Shown here: one piece after another, positions 32,979-44,139 of the stretch | How the letters are laid out: each line of letters begins with the position of its first letter | Numbering within the stretch: position 1 is the first letter of the stretch | The notes under the pieces: model-generated | Seen by the model: the letters and a program-made list of their open reading frames with translations, nothing else | Databases searched by the model: none | What the model was told of the DNA's origin: nothing | Assembly: GCA_004802705.1 (NCBI GenBank) | Contig: SGPL01000067.1 | Location: 25,456 to 89,455, forward strand | From: Bondarzewia mesenterica | Taxonomy: Eukaryota > Basidiomycota > Agaricomycetes > Russulales > Bondarzewiaceae | Direction of reading: 5' to 3' | Length of the DNA: 64,000 nucleotides | Made by a program: the position numbers and the translations under genes

Positions 32979-34258
32979 ATGGAAAAACGCAAGACACCAG
33001 AAGATAATGTACGCCAAGCTACTTATGATCCTTTATTCTGACTCTCTTTCACTTGTCCCGGCCTACAGACAGATCCCAGAGTGGTGACCGCACGCAGGCG
33101 TTTTGCTGAACCTGATGGTTTCAAGACGACAAAACTCAAATCGACTAGAGCACACACTCCACAATTCAAATCTGTCTTTTCAGCGTCCCTCGTGCGCGTG
33201 AGTGGCCACGATCCATCATCCAGTGCAGCTCCGAGATCTCCAAAGCCGACCAGAGTCTCAAAACCTCGATCAGTGCCAGCCCTTCGTCAATCTGGACTGT
33301 CGCACGCGAAGCCTCTGCGACCCGCTCCTCCCCCGCCCCCACGGCCTGATATCATCGTACCTAAACGAACCGGTCAAAGCGTTGTCTCCGCGGATCGCAA
33401 CTCGGCATCCATCAAGACCAAACCTTTAAGCGCGTATGCACATGCCTGGTCCGTTCCTTCACCCTCCTCGGTTTCTCCTAAAGAAAGACATCCCCTTCCA
33501 ATCGCTCCTCCCTTTCCCAAGTCTCTGACGTCGAAAGGTGCTCCGTCGAAGCCTCTGAAATCAATTTCGAAAACTCGCATTGCCCTTGCCACCGATATCC
33601 GGAGCGAGGGTGGGACGGCGGAAGTGTTGGGGCTGTTCTTGCAGCAACATGGTACGGGGTATACGTCGGTCGGCGACCGCGAGCTTGCGCGTGGTCTGGA
33701 AGTGAGTCCGCAGAAAGCTTGGGGTTCAGGTGGAGCCAAGGGTCCGCGGTACCTCAGGTGCGTACACGTTCTTCTTGCGGTAGCTATGTGTTTCAACTTG
33801 ATATCTCTAGTGGTGGCCTCGCCGAACGCGCTTCTCGAACAATACACCGATACCAAATGTCATCCTCGCTCTGGTACAAAGAAGCCAGCAGACGCGGCAT
33901 CTCCATTCGACACAGTTCTCCCGATCTGAAGATGCGCATACACCGCGTCCTGAACATCGTCTATAGTGCAGGGCGAACCAAAACGAACGTACGTTCCTGC
34001 CTGGCTGTTTGTCGTGTCTTGGACAAGCGCGGACAGGAAGGTGACAAGATGTTGGTGCTTTTCGCTCTGCCGCATCCTTCTGGCGGCGAGGTGAAGCGCC
34101 TCGAGGAGAGCGAGCTTGGTATCGGTAGAGATGTGTGCGTCTGGAAGCCGTGGCATACCGTGTCCCTTTCAAACGAGATTAAATCCCTCGCAACCGTTTT
34201 TGCGGAGGACCAGATTCGCGATATCGTGCTGTGCACCCGTTTTTTGCTATCAACGTGA
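32979..34258 (+). CDS. Conserved-looking basic protein of unknown function, 388 aa
   Basis: Exons 32,979-33,008, 33,069-33,757 and 33,811-34,258; both introns are GT-AG (60 and 53 bp) and the frame is kept. The first ATG gives MEKRKTPEDN, then TDPRVVTARR. Residues to about 170 are basic, rich in Pro and Ser and probably disordered (includes APPPPPRP). The C-terminal 200 residues look folded: LATDIRSEGGTAEVLGLF, IHRVLNIVYSAGRTKTNV, SCLAVCRVLD, MLVLFALPHP and IGRDVCVWKPW. The last pattern, hydrophobic then GxxVxxWKPW, recalls an OB-fold strand, which is only an inference. I do not recognise the family. A MULE abuts its 5' end. Confidence 0.7.
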
Positions 34259-34756
34259 GGGTTTTGTTGTGTGTAGTACTTGTACAATGATATCTAGGTG
34301 TATTTGTATCTTTGCTCGTCCCTTGTGCAATTATATCTTGAACGTTCCCAGAACGTTCCCAACTTCCCTTTTGGCGCGTGAGGGCGGGCCGGGGCCGCGC
34401 TAAGCGCTAAGTACTGGTCCAGTCGCGTGCCTAACGTTACGGATTTGGGCTCTTTGAGTCTTTCCTCTCCTCCTCCAGCCCTGCTTGCCTTTCGCCAACA
34501 CAAGCATTTTATTTGAAGCATCATCATTGTTCGCATTCAAATCCTTAAAAGTAAGCCTTGCCTTTGTCCACTACATGCAGAGACATTTATAGAAGATTTA
34601 AGATTGACACTAGGGATTGATTGATTGAAGTGACTTCGCAGACCGCAAGACCCCTTTCATGATCTGAAGTATAAACATTCAAGTACGTTTACTTGACATC
34701 TGTCCACACACCATTCAATTGACGACGGCGACGAACTCGAAAGCTCTGCCTTCTGG
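34259..34756. other. Intergenic: terminator side and TSC2 promoter
   Basis: About 500 bp between the unknown gene and tuberin, both on the plus strand. It contains GGGCCGGGGCCGCGC (about 34,386) and pyrimidine-rich tracts (TCTTTCCTCTCCTCCTCC at 34,458), common in fungal promoters. No TATA box close to the start. Confidence 0.5.
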
Positions 34757-37700
34757 ATGTCGCCGCAAGATGCAGACCCCGGTCACAGAATCCGCCAACG
34801 ATCTAATACCAACTCCTTCTCCCCGTTCAACTGGCGAAGGCCTCTCTCGAGCACTCCCGCTCCTCCCGTAACAGCACAGGCCCAGGCTTCTCTATCACTC
34901 GAATCTCTCATCACATCCCTCACCCCTCCCTCCGTCCCGTCTCTATCTCATGCCCGCTCGCTAGTTGCGGCTCTTAATTCTGAACAGAGACCGTCGTCTT
35001 CCGTGCGGGCTGCAGCGCTGTTGCCCGTCCTCACCTCACTGTGCTCCAACGATCCCCCACCCGCCTTGCAGGCTGTCGGTTTCGACGTCCTCGCCGCATT
35101 TCTCGGGACTCAGCAGTCCAGCCCCCTGAGCCTCTCCGATAGACTCGCATTCTTCTCTCTATTCTCAGCGTCTTCAGGAGATATGTGGTTGCAAGATGTG
35201 TGGGAGCCCCGATTCAAAGCGCTCGAGGCGCTCACAAAAGAGGGTACAGAAGTTGCAGCGATTGAGATGCATCTCCTCCGGCTGCTCGAGGGATGGATAA
35301 AAGCTGCTTTTAGGGGACTCCTCTCTCAAGACGGGGTATCAGCAGCAGAGCGTGCAGATCGCGAGAGGTGCGTTGAGGTTCTCAGCGCATTCCTGACTAG
35401 GACGGTTTCGCGGATCGAAGTCATATCACGGCTGCGAGAGGAAGACATTTCTGGCGTTCTCAGCGGATTTGCTCGACTCGTTGAAGGTGGTCTATCGATG
35501 TCAACCGATGGGCTTGGCTTGTCCAATGCGCCTTCAGAGTATCAGAGTCCGGTCAGTACGCCTACCCGGATGGCCCACCGTCGGCATCCCTCCTCAATGT
35601 CCGTCGCCCTTGCTTCTCCCTCGGGTCTTGCCCCAGCCCACCCTTCCCGGCGCCCGCTCGATTTGGCTGTCACAATCTACCTGGACCATCTCTCTTCTCA
35701 ACTCAAGCACCTTTCACATCCCCATCTGAAAACCATCCTACCTCTCCTTTTCCGTTGCCTCGCATTTTATTCATCCTCACTCCCTCGCCTCTCTCTCACG
35801 AGCGACCAATTCGAGACGACGGACCCCCTTGAACGGCGCATCATTGAGACGCTTGATCCACTCCTCAACGGCGTCTACACGACATCCTGCTTCCTGATCT
35901 CGAAGCGTCACCTGCTCCCCAACCTCGGCACGACCACCGGGCTTCGTAAATCTGTCCAAACATCCACAGGCGCCTGCCGCGCGCTCCGCATTTACATCCG
36001 GCGCACCCTCTGTTCGCGCCTCGCCCGCGCGTATATCGCCCGTGCGAGCACGGAAACCTACACTCCGTCCGGCGCTCCAGGGAGCATCAACCTCGAGCGA
36101 GATATCATGGAGCGGGCATGGGCCAAGGACGAAGTCACGCGTGGTGATCTTGGGAAGGTCGGACGCATCCTGCACAGGGCAGTCGATGCCTGGGTCGGCC
36201 TCTCGTCCGAACAGCTGACGGGCGGTGATGGAAGCGAGAGGGATGAGGTTTTATTGGAGGTTGCGGGCGTGTTGAAGGATGTGTTTCAGGAATATGATGA
36301 GCGAACAGAGATGGAGGATATTGAGCAGGAAGAGACGAACGTAGTGGGCGAGATTTTAAATGCGTTGACGAATTATGTCCTCCCGCTCAAGTACGCCCTA
36401 CCCGTTCTACGCAAGCATTCAAAAAACTGATTTGGATTACAGGTATCAGGACGGAACTCCGCTCATCATGCCTCTCTCCCACTCAAAGGATGCACCTACA
36501 CCCTTCCTTCGGACCCTCTGTTACCTCCTTGACCGGGACCACGCAAAGACACCTTCCAACCCCCTCCTCTCCACAATCCTCCTCAGCATTTCTGATCATC
36601 TCGTCGATTCCGATACCGCAAAGTTGATTACCATCATGTTCGAGCGTGAAGACTTGTCGCCTATCAACTTTGACTGGATCTCAAACTGGAACAGGATCCT
36701 ATGCAATACGTCTTTCTGCACCCCAAAGCGTCCTCGCACGCGTTTGGTGGTGCTAGAATCGCTGCAGGCTGCCGTTGCCTTCGTCAAAGATGTGCCGAAG
36801 CACCGACAGCTGCTCGTAAACCTCGTGTTGGAGAGTTGGCGAAAGCTGAAGGTCGACAAGGGCGATATGGATGGTGGAGAGATCGTGTGGAACATTCTCG
36901 CCGACGAGGTTGTTTTGCGCACAATCGAGGACCAGGATATCGGCTCCGGGGACATCTCTGCTCCTGCGCATGCATCTGAAGGCCTATTCATTGAACAAGC
37001 ACTCGATCTCATGATACGTGTGGCTACCGAAGGCGATGATACCGAAGGCGAGACGACACCGGTCAGTCACACTGCGCATTCTTCCATCTCCGTTCCTTCA
37101 ACGGTTACTCCATCGGCTGCCGTCTCGCCAACTCTGTCTCGGGGCCAATCCGAGTTTTTGGCTCCGCAAAAAGAGACCACTATGCCATTCTCCTTATTTT
37201 CATTTAGTACTCCCCACGTCGCGCGATCCACATCACAGACGCCTCAGCAGCTCCTCGACGACACATCCTCCGTCAACGTTGCTCCTCCACCCGCTCCGGA
37301 GACACCGGCTCTCTCGGGTGCTGTGGGCGCCATCGTCGCACTCTTGCATATCTTCAGTCAGCTCGCATTCACTCCATATGCGCTCCAAGAACACAGTCGC
37401 GAGCTCGGCGTAACCGTGTTTTCCATCCTCATCGATCAATTGTCTCAGGCAAAGTCATCGCGCGCACGACTCACTGTGCTTCAGTTCTTCTTCCGCCTAC
37501 GGGTTGACCGCGATCACCGGTTGTTTTCTCTGTACAAGCGATATGACCGGTTAGGCCATATCGCGACGCTGGCGGGGCTCATTGGGAGAGTCGAGGTGCC
37601 GTCCCCGGCCGGCGCTGAGGCGGAGCACACTCCATCTGCAGAGGATCCCTTAGCTGATGTGCATGACATTCTGAAGGCAAGAGCAAGAGCACCGGAAAGA

Positions 37701-40139
37701 GGCGGCAGGCGGTGGTCAAGAGGACGCGATCCAAAACCGTCGCGTTCGGGTTCAAGTCGCAGTAGATCTCGAGTGATCGGCCCTAGCAAACTACCCCCGG
37801 GGCCTCCGCAGGAGACGAAAGTTCGGACACCCATCTGGCGCGTCCCGGAGTCTCTACCATTCTCCGTGCCTGAGTCTGATACGCCGAGCGACGGCCTTAT
37901 CTCATACGATCCTGAAGGTCCCGGCAACCGTCTTGTCCTCCCCATTTCAACCTTTCTGCGGGCCATCATCACCATCATCGAGACAGAAAAGGATTGGGAG
38001 ATTTTATCCTACGTTCTTTGCCATCTTCCGACCCTGCTGGCTAACAAACACCTCTTCTGTGGACCGAAATCCAGAGGAGCTATTCGAGATCTGCTCACCA
38101 CGCTATGCACTGGAATTTCGACGGGTTCATTTGCTACTTCTGTTACATACTGGCCGCCTGGATTGAAGCCTCGCGATGCACAGGGCTTGGCTTATCACAT
38201 GCTTTCCGTGCTCATCAGCTATCGAAAGTGTTATGATCCTTCCCTTCAACACATTCTCGTAGAGGTGCTGATTGGGGGGCTGAGCGGGCAACAGTCGACT
38301 ATCAAGTGCTGCCTGCACGCATTATCCTTGTCCGCTTTTGAACTGCCGAATTCCATCAAACGGTTCCTTACTGAGATCTTGCAAAAGTTATCTCAGATCA
38401 TGACGAACGCCACCATTGCCGTCCACATCATCGACTTCTTGGCTATTGTCGGCTCTCTGCCTCCTCTCTACGCGAATTTTATCGAGGACGATTTCAGGCT
38501 GGTTTTTGGTGTCGCGCTTCAATACTTGCGGTTGCATAATCGACCCGAGCCCTCTGCGGAGACGTCTTGGGCTCTATCTCAGCACGTCCGAATAATGTCT
38601 TACTACATCCTCTACTCATGGTTTTTGGCCGTCAAGCTACCTGATCGACCTCGCCATGTCAAGTACATAACCAGGCAGCTGCTCCTCGCTAACGAAGGAC
38701 AGGACGAAGTCGATGAGCCAGCAGAAGTGTGCTTTGACTGGCTTGCGCGCTACACATACGGCAGCGGGGATCCTCGACCGGCAGATTCTATGTTGAGTGA
38801 CATCGTCATGAATCCCAGTGCTCTGAGGCCTCCGTCTGAGGTGATTAGCGAAAAGACCTGGATAATCGGGAATGCCTTGATCACCATTCGTGCGTTGGCC
38901 AAGATAGGCTGGATAGAGGCCGTGGCGCGTAGACCATCTGGACTCACCAAAATTCTCGCTCGTATCGAAAATGTACCAATGGTGGGTCCTGGTGAAGTCG
39001 ATCCTGATATAATATCCGCACCCGCGGTGCTGGCCATGGACCGCGATCCGACGCTCGACGAGGATGATTTGTATCAGGTGAGTCCGTGCTCTTTCTGAGA
39101 GAACTCCGGTTGTGTATCACGCATGCTGCAGGAGGTCTTGAAGACACTTTATCCCCCTGTTACGGACAGTGTCCCGGAACAGGATCGCCCAGATCCCATT
39201 ACAGGCTATGTCTGGCAAGGGACTGCCCCATCCCAACGCCGCAAGGACGTGGCTATCGATCCGGCCTACTTTGCATTGCAGCTCTCGCCCTACCCGGATG
39301 ACTACAGCAAAAGGCAAAGCAAGGTAGTCAATCCGTCTGAACTTCCAGCTTTATTCCGTACTCTCGACAGAATGCCCGTCATTGATACGCACAAAGTCGG
39401 CATTATGTATGTTGCGCCCGGCCAGACCCACGAGATCGACATCCTTTCCAATACCCATGGATCTCCTGCCTATGCCCGCTTCCTGGAAGGTCTAGGCCGA
39501 CTGATCCACCTGCGCGGACAGAAAGATGTCTACGCTGGTGGCCTTGACCCTGACGAAGACGGCGAGTATGCATATGCCTGGTGGGACGATATTGGACAAA
39601 TTCTCTATCACACCGCGACCCTTATGCCCAATCACAAGCACGACCCACAGTGCAACTTAAAAAAGCGCCACATTGGAAACGACTTTGTCCGCATCATCTG
39701 GAATGACTCGGGTCTCCCATATAAATTCGACACGCTGTCCACTCAGTTTCAGTTTGTCAACATCATCATAGAACCGCACTCCTTGGGTGCCATCGCTGCA
39801 TTCTCCAACAACTTACACGAAAACGAGTACTTCCGCGTCACCGTGCAGCGAGCAGAGGGAATGACCTCATTCACTCCTGTCGGAGACTTCAAGCTCATCT
39901 CTGCCGAAAACCTCCCTCTGCTCGTGCGACAACTGAGCCTGTTGGCTGACTGGTTCACCTCGGTATTTCAGTTCACCAAGAACGATACCGTGCGGATGGA
40001 GATGCCGACAAACTGGCAGTCGCGTCTACAAGCCATCAAGCGATTCCGCGCGCGGATGCCACCCGCTCCTCCTACATCGGAGCAGGCGGAGGGCATCATG
40101 CGACAAGAATCTTACAGGGACTTTACTGTAGCTTTCTAG
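34757..40139 (+). CDS. TSC2: Tuberin (TSC2) homologue, Rap-GAP domain protein, 1,758 aa
   Basis: Exons 34,757-36,390, 36,443-39,077 and 39,132-40,139; introns of 52 and 54 bp keep the frame. Tuberin is the GTPase-activating subunit of the TSC complex, which switches off Rheb and thus TORC1. The long N-terminal part (residues 1-1,420) is a helical-repeat scaffold with a basic Ser/Arg insert near 1,000 (SRSGSSRSRSR). The C-terminal Rap/Ran-GAP domain holds KVGIMYVAPGQ, ILSNTHGSPAYARFLEGL, DDIGQILYHTATLMP and HIGNDFVRIIWNDSG. The Asn of GND (residue 1,606, 39,678-39,680) corresponds to the catalytic Asn thumb, Asn1643 of human tuberin. The length matches the family, so it appears full-length and active. 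Confidence 0.95.
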
Positions 40140-40503
40140 GATTACGACAGAATCATTCGAAGGACATACTCACACATATTTCGTGGATTTACGGGGGAAG
40201 TATTTTGTTTGCCACACGCGAAAAGCGACGACGTCCTCGAAGGACCGCGCGTCTACTTACAGTTTTTCGTTTTACGAGTTTTCCACATTCTCATCATCTA
40301 TCACTCCACACTGTATTGCTTGCTCACTGGTATTAGTTTACACAAAAATGTAGGGTATAACGGCACTTCAGTATTACTTGAAACAAAAGTCGACGAGATG
40401 TATCTTGCGGTATACAAATGGATGTTTACATTTGGTAACATATCATCATGTTCAAAGTCAGTCAGTGTAGAGACAGGAAATCCCGGTATAGAGAAGTGTA
40501 TTC
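40140..40503. other. 3' intergenic region between convergent genes
   Basis: 364 bp between the stop of tuberin (+) and the stop of the GEN1-like gene (-). No gene seen. Confidence 0.5.
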
Positions 40504-43500
40504 CTATGCGCACGACGTTCGGACGTTTGAAGGATCGCGGGAGGAGTCAGCTTTGCGCCTCCTACGGGCAAGAAGAAGGGGTGCGATGGGAGCATCCGAC
40601 TTTGAACGCAGTGATTGCACAGTGTTGGTGCCCGACTCACTATCACTGGATATTTCGATGACAGATTGATCCCTTGGCTTGCTGCTGGCCTTCGGTTTCG
40701 GTTGTGGTCGTGGAACCGTGAAGGAGCGAATTGAGGAATCACTATCGCTGGATAGGTCGATGACTGAGTCGTCTGCTGTGACAATGGTCCCTTCCCATGC
40801 TGTTAGCTTCACGGCTGGACGTGCCAGAGGGCGGGGTGAAGGGGATGTTTGGCGGTACCGTTGACGAGGCGATGGTGTTGCCAATACAAGGCTTGCGGTC
40901 GTGCGTGTTTTCTTGGGTGTGCTGACCGTGGAGCTTGTTGTGGCTCTGTGGACGCCGTCAGGCGAGGGAACGCGTTTACGTGGAGAAGTGTGTCCATTAG
41001 ACTTTCTGGGAGATTTTTGTATACGGCCACTGTAGTCGTCGGAACTAGATGATAATGAATGTGAATGACGGCTACAAGTCCTAGTCCGCCGCAAGGGCGT
41101 GTGTATCGCTGGAGAACGAGCCCGAGGGCTTGATGGTATGGTCTGTGGTCGTGGGGGTGGCGGCAAGGTATCAGAATCGTCAGAGTCATCGCTGGACTCC
41201 TCTTCTTCTTCCGCAAAGGCCATAGGAAAAGGTCTTGGGACGGAGGGCGTAGATGGAAGGGAGGGTTCCCGGTAAGTCGCGACTTTTCGCGTCCGTTTAT
41301 TCGCGCTATCTAGAACAGACAGAATGGAGCTGGTGGAAGCCTGATGTCCAACAAAAAGGGATTAGCTAGGGACAGACAGGACGTCGTCGAACATACCAGG
41401 GGCTTGGCTTTGCCTTTGGTAGGTGTGGCGGGTATAGATGGTGGAACGTTGTTGGCTACCTTNGCCTTGACTTTGGTGCCTGCCTTCTGGACCGAGAAAT
41501 ACGCCTTGACAGAGACTCGGCTGCTGGTCACTGAAAGAGCCGCCTTTGCTTTCCTCGTTTTCTTTGAGGTTTTCTGGATCAGGGCTGGTGCGCCGTCCTC
41601 CGAGTCATCAGAGACAATATCNGCATCCAGATCAAACTCCTCCTCCTTGTCGCTCTCTTCAGGTATGGCCACAATATTTTTTTTGTCCACCTTTCTNGGC
41701 CTTTGTACCGCCGGTTGTTGTTTTCTTCTTCATCTGCCCACCNGTACGGGTCCCCTTCACTGCCTTCTTCGCTCTCTTCTTCTCCGCTACGGCCTTGAAC
41801 TGCTCAACCAAATCTGGCCGAACCATCTCCACCATACAAGCAGGCATCCACATTCTGAGATGACTGTCTGGCTCNGGCGGTNCAGACTTTGTCTTCTTCT
41901 TTTTCCCATCTCCCCCGTCACCATCCTCTTCATCACCCTCCGAATCCGATGCCTGGACATCGTAAGTCGTATCGGCAGGCTTCCTGATGCCCTGCACACC
42001 AGCCTCCGAGAGCCGAACCAGCTGTGCCGGTGCGATNTCCAGGCGATANTCCAGCACGCCGTCGGTAGATGCNTGCTGACGTGANGAATGAATCTTGACA
42101 ATCANCTGCTCGCCGCCCTCNTCNTCCNCATCGNACATCNNNCNCCTNCANCNNCNNNNATGAAAAATACTTGGCCAACATCTTCGAGGGTGTCCCGANC
42201 ACGATATTTCTGCCCTTCTTAGTCGGAGTACTCGGCATCATGCCCCTCGTAGTNGCCTCAGCATTCCGCCCATCCGCCTCCAACGCTGCCCTCCGCAGAA
42301 TCCTCAACACCGCGCTCGGCCACAANACNGTCCGNAAGCGCTTAANGATNATATCCTTCAATCCCCACTCAAAATGCAGCTCGCACAAATGCGCGATCTT
42401 TCCAAGGTCGGGTTCACGCTCCCANTTGGGNGGGACGTGCGTGCGCCGCGCACCAGCATCNTTNTCAGACGTGATNGGATTCGCGTACGACAGCAGGATA
42501 TCGATATCAGGGAAATCGTCCGGCACGNCTTTCGCCANCGCAAGCTTCTTCGTGCCCAGATGCCCGCTCGCGTTGGTNCGGAGCTCCTCGCGCAGTGCGC
42601 GCCGCCACCCGACGAGNAACTCGGGGAGCGCGTCTCGGTCTAACTTANNTGCGGCCTCGAGCAGCTGGTCNCCNAAACCGCATTTCGCGAGCCCGTGCGC
42701 GATGGCGGGACCGCACCGAGGAAGACCGGCCTGGTGATAGTCGCCACCNCTGAGTAGGCCGATGAGGATGCACCCTCCGCGAGAGAGCTGGACGGAAGTA
42801 TGTTTCAGCAGTGCGCGGGAAGTGTATATGGTCGAGTGGTTGCCNTCGTCTCTGCCGTCTGCGTTCTTCGTTACGTGNTGNCGNTTGCCAGAGAGAGTTG
42901 CACTTGGACTGNTCAATNCANGAGCATCNGTNTATAAATTCAGGAGATGGNGAAATGATAAAATAAAAGACGAACTTGCGAACGACCATGATCGCACCGA
43001 ACAAGAAATTGTCNACGTCGTCCGATAAGATGGCGTCAATAACGCCGATGCGATTGAGGTATGCNAGCTCAGCTTCGGCTTCACCTGGCGCCTGGTNGNA
43101 TGAAGTCATCAGAAACTGTNTGNTTGCTTTATTTCNNNGTTGCNATTGATGCTGAGACGACCCGATGCCGGATACGAGCAAGTTCNTCACAAGTCATGAT
43201 ATAAANCATTCGCCTTTTCCGGCNTATCGCCCANGTAGACGGAGAGGCAACGAACCGGTTGGCAATTCCGTAGGTCAGAANTGTATGCCACNATAATAGG
43301 ACNTGCATGGACTCGGGATAATCAAACAGCGACAACTCACCATTCTCCACTCATATCCAAATGCTTCAATGATGCCCTTCATCCCGTTTGTAAGCCAGTG
43401 CTGATTGCCGCTGATCCTCTTCCCTCTCTTCATGTTCGGCCGTTTAGGCCCGTCGAAAATGAACAGCGGGAGAAATGGCGTGCTCATCAGGCGAGAGCAC

Positions 43501-43752
43501 CTAAAGAAGAGNGTTCGGAGCTCTGGGTTTTCACCTTCCCTACCATATGTCGCGTGAAAAAACCATATAGACGCATCAATGCCAATTCGCAGACCGCGCA
43601 CGCCTAAAGGGTTCGCTTCGAAACCGTCGACGACAGCGAGGTGCGTCAACGAACGCGACTCGCCCGCAGGGCGGAGTATCTGGAAGCGATAAATTGAAGG
43701 ATTTCGCAGTTTGGCGAGAGACACTCACATCCCAGAGGCCCGACACNCCCAT
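40504..43752 (-). CDS. GEN1/Yen1-type XPG-family Holliday junction resolvase
   Basis: Exons on the minus strand: 43,752-43,729, 43,679-43,341, 43,091-42,976, 42,908-41,397 and 41,340-40,504. The first exon encodes MGVSGLWD, the fixed XPG start. The XPG N region follows (LRIGIDASIWFFHATYGR; FIFDGPKRP), then the XPG-I region (APGEAEAELAYLNRIG; SDDVDNFLFG) and the helix-hairpin-helix (GGDYHQAGLPRCGPAI). This is the GEN1 layout: a nuclease that cuts four-way junctions in late mitosis. The tail (about 400 residues) is disordered and carries VIDLSSDSDS and VIEISSDSES, two SUMO-interacting-type motifs. Two frame breaks, in the N cluster at 42,120-42,160 and near N 41,697, are probably consensus errors. 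The second intron is long (249 bp). Confidence 0.85.
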
Positions 43753-44139
43753 CTATGATAGTTTAGCTGAATGTTAACCAGAGAGCAAGCAGGTCCTGTG
43801 GAANAAGATCTGAGCCACATTTTGAACATCTGTAAATTCATCGCGTCGCGTCGCGGTCACATGCTTTCATGTCACGACTCGAAGCATTTCCATCGCTCAA
43901 GCTCAAGTCTCTCCCTTTCTGCACACCCCATTTTCACTGCGAGCGTACGTGTGTACTTCTCTCCTTGAATACTTACACGAGCAAAGTGAAAGACAGTGCT
44001 TTTGAACTGAACAAAATCATGTATGACCNAAGGTTGTATGGATCTTATCTTATCTATGCGCGTATGACGACCAATTGCGAGAACAAGATCGACTTCGAAT
44101 CNACGCCGTGGAGGTTGACTGGGACTCTCACTGGCCGCC
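43753..44139. promoter_or_regulatory. Shared divergent promoter region, GEN1-like / M28 peptidase
   Basis: 387 bp separate the two start codons, which face away from each other. It contains GCGTCGCGTCGCGG near 43,847 and no clear TATA box. Joint regulation is possible but not shown. Confidence 0.45.

Noticed and set aside
33374..34287. Several minus-strand open frames of 98-160 codons opposite the unknown basic protein
   Set aside because: They overlap exons of a spliced plus-strand gene in a GC-rich region and show no domain, start context or splice sites.
43092..43340. A hidden extra exon in the long second intron of the GEN1-like gene
   Set aside because: The flanking exons join exactly as in the family (EWRM to APGEAEAE), leaving no missing residues; the interval is full of N calls.
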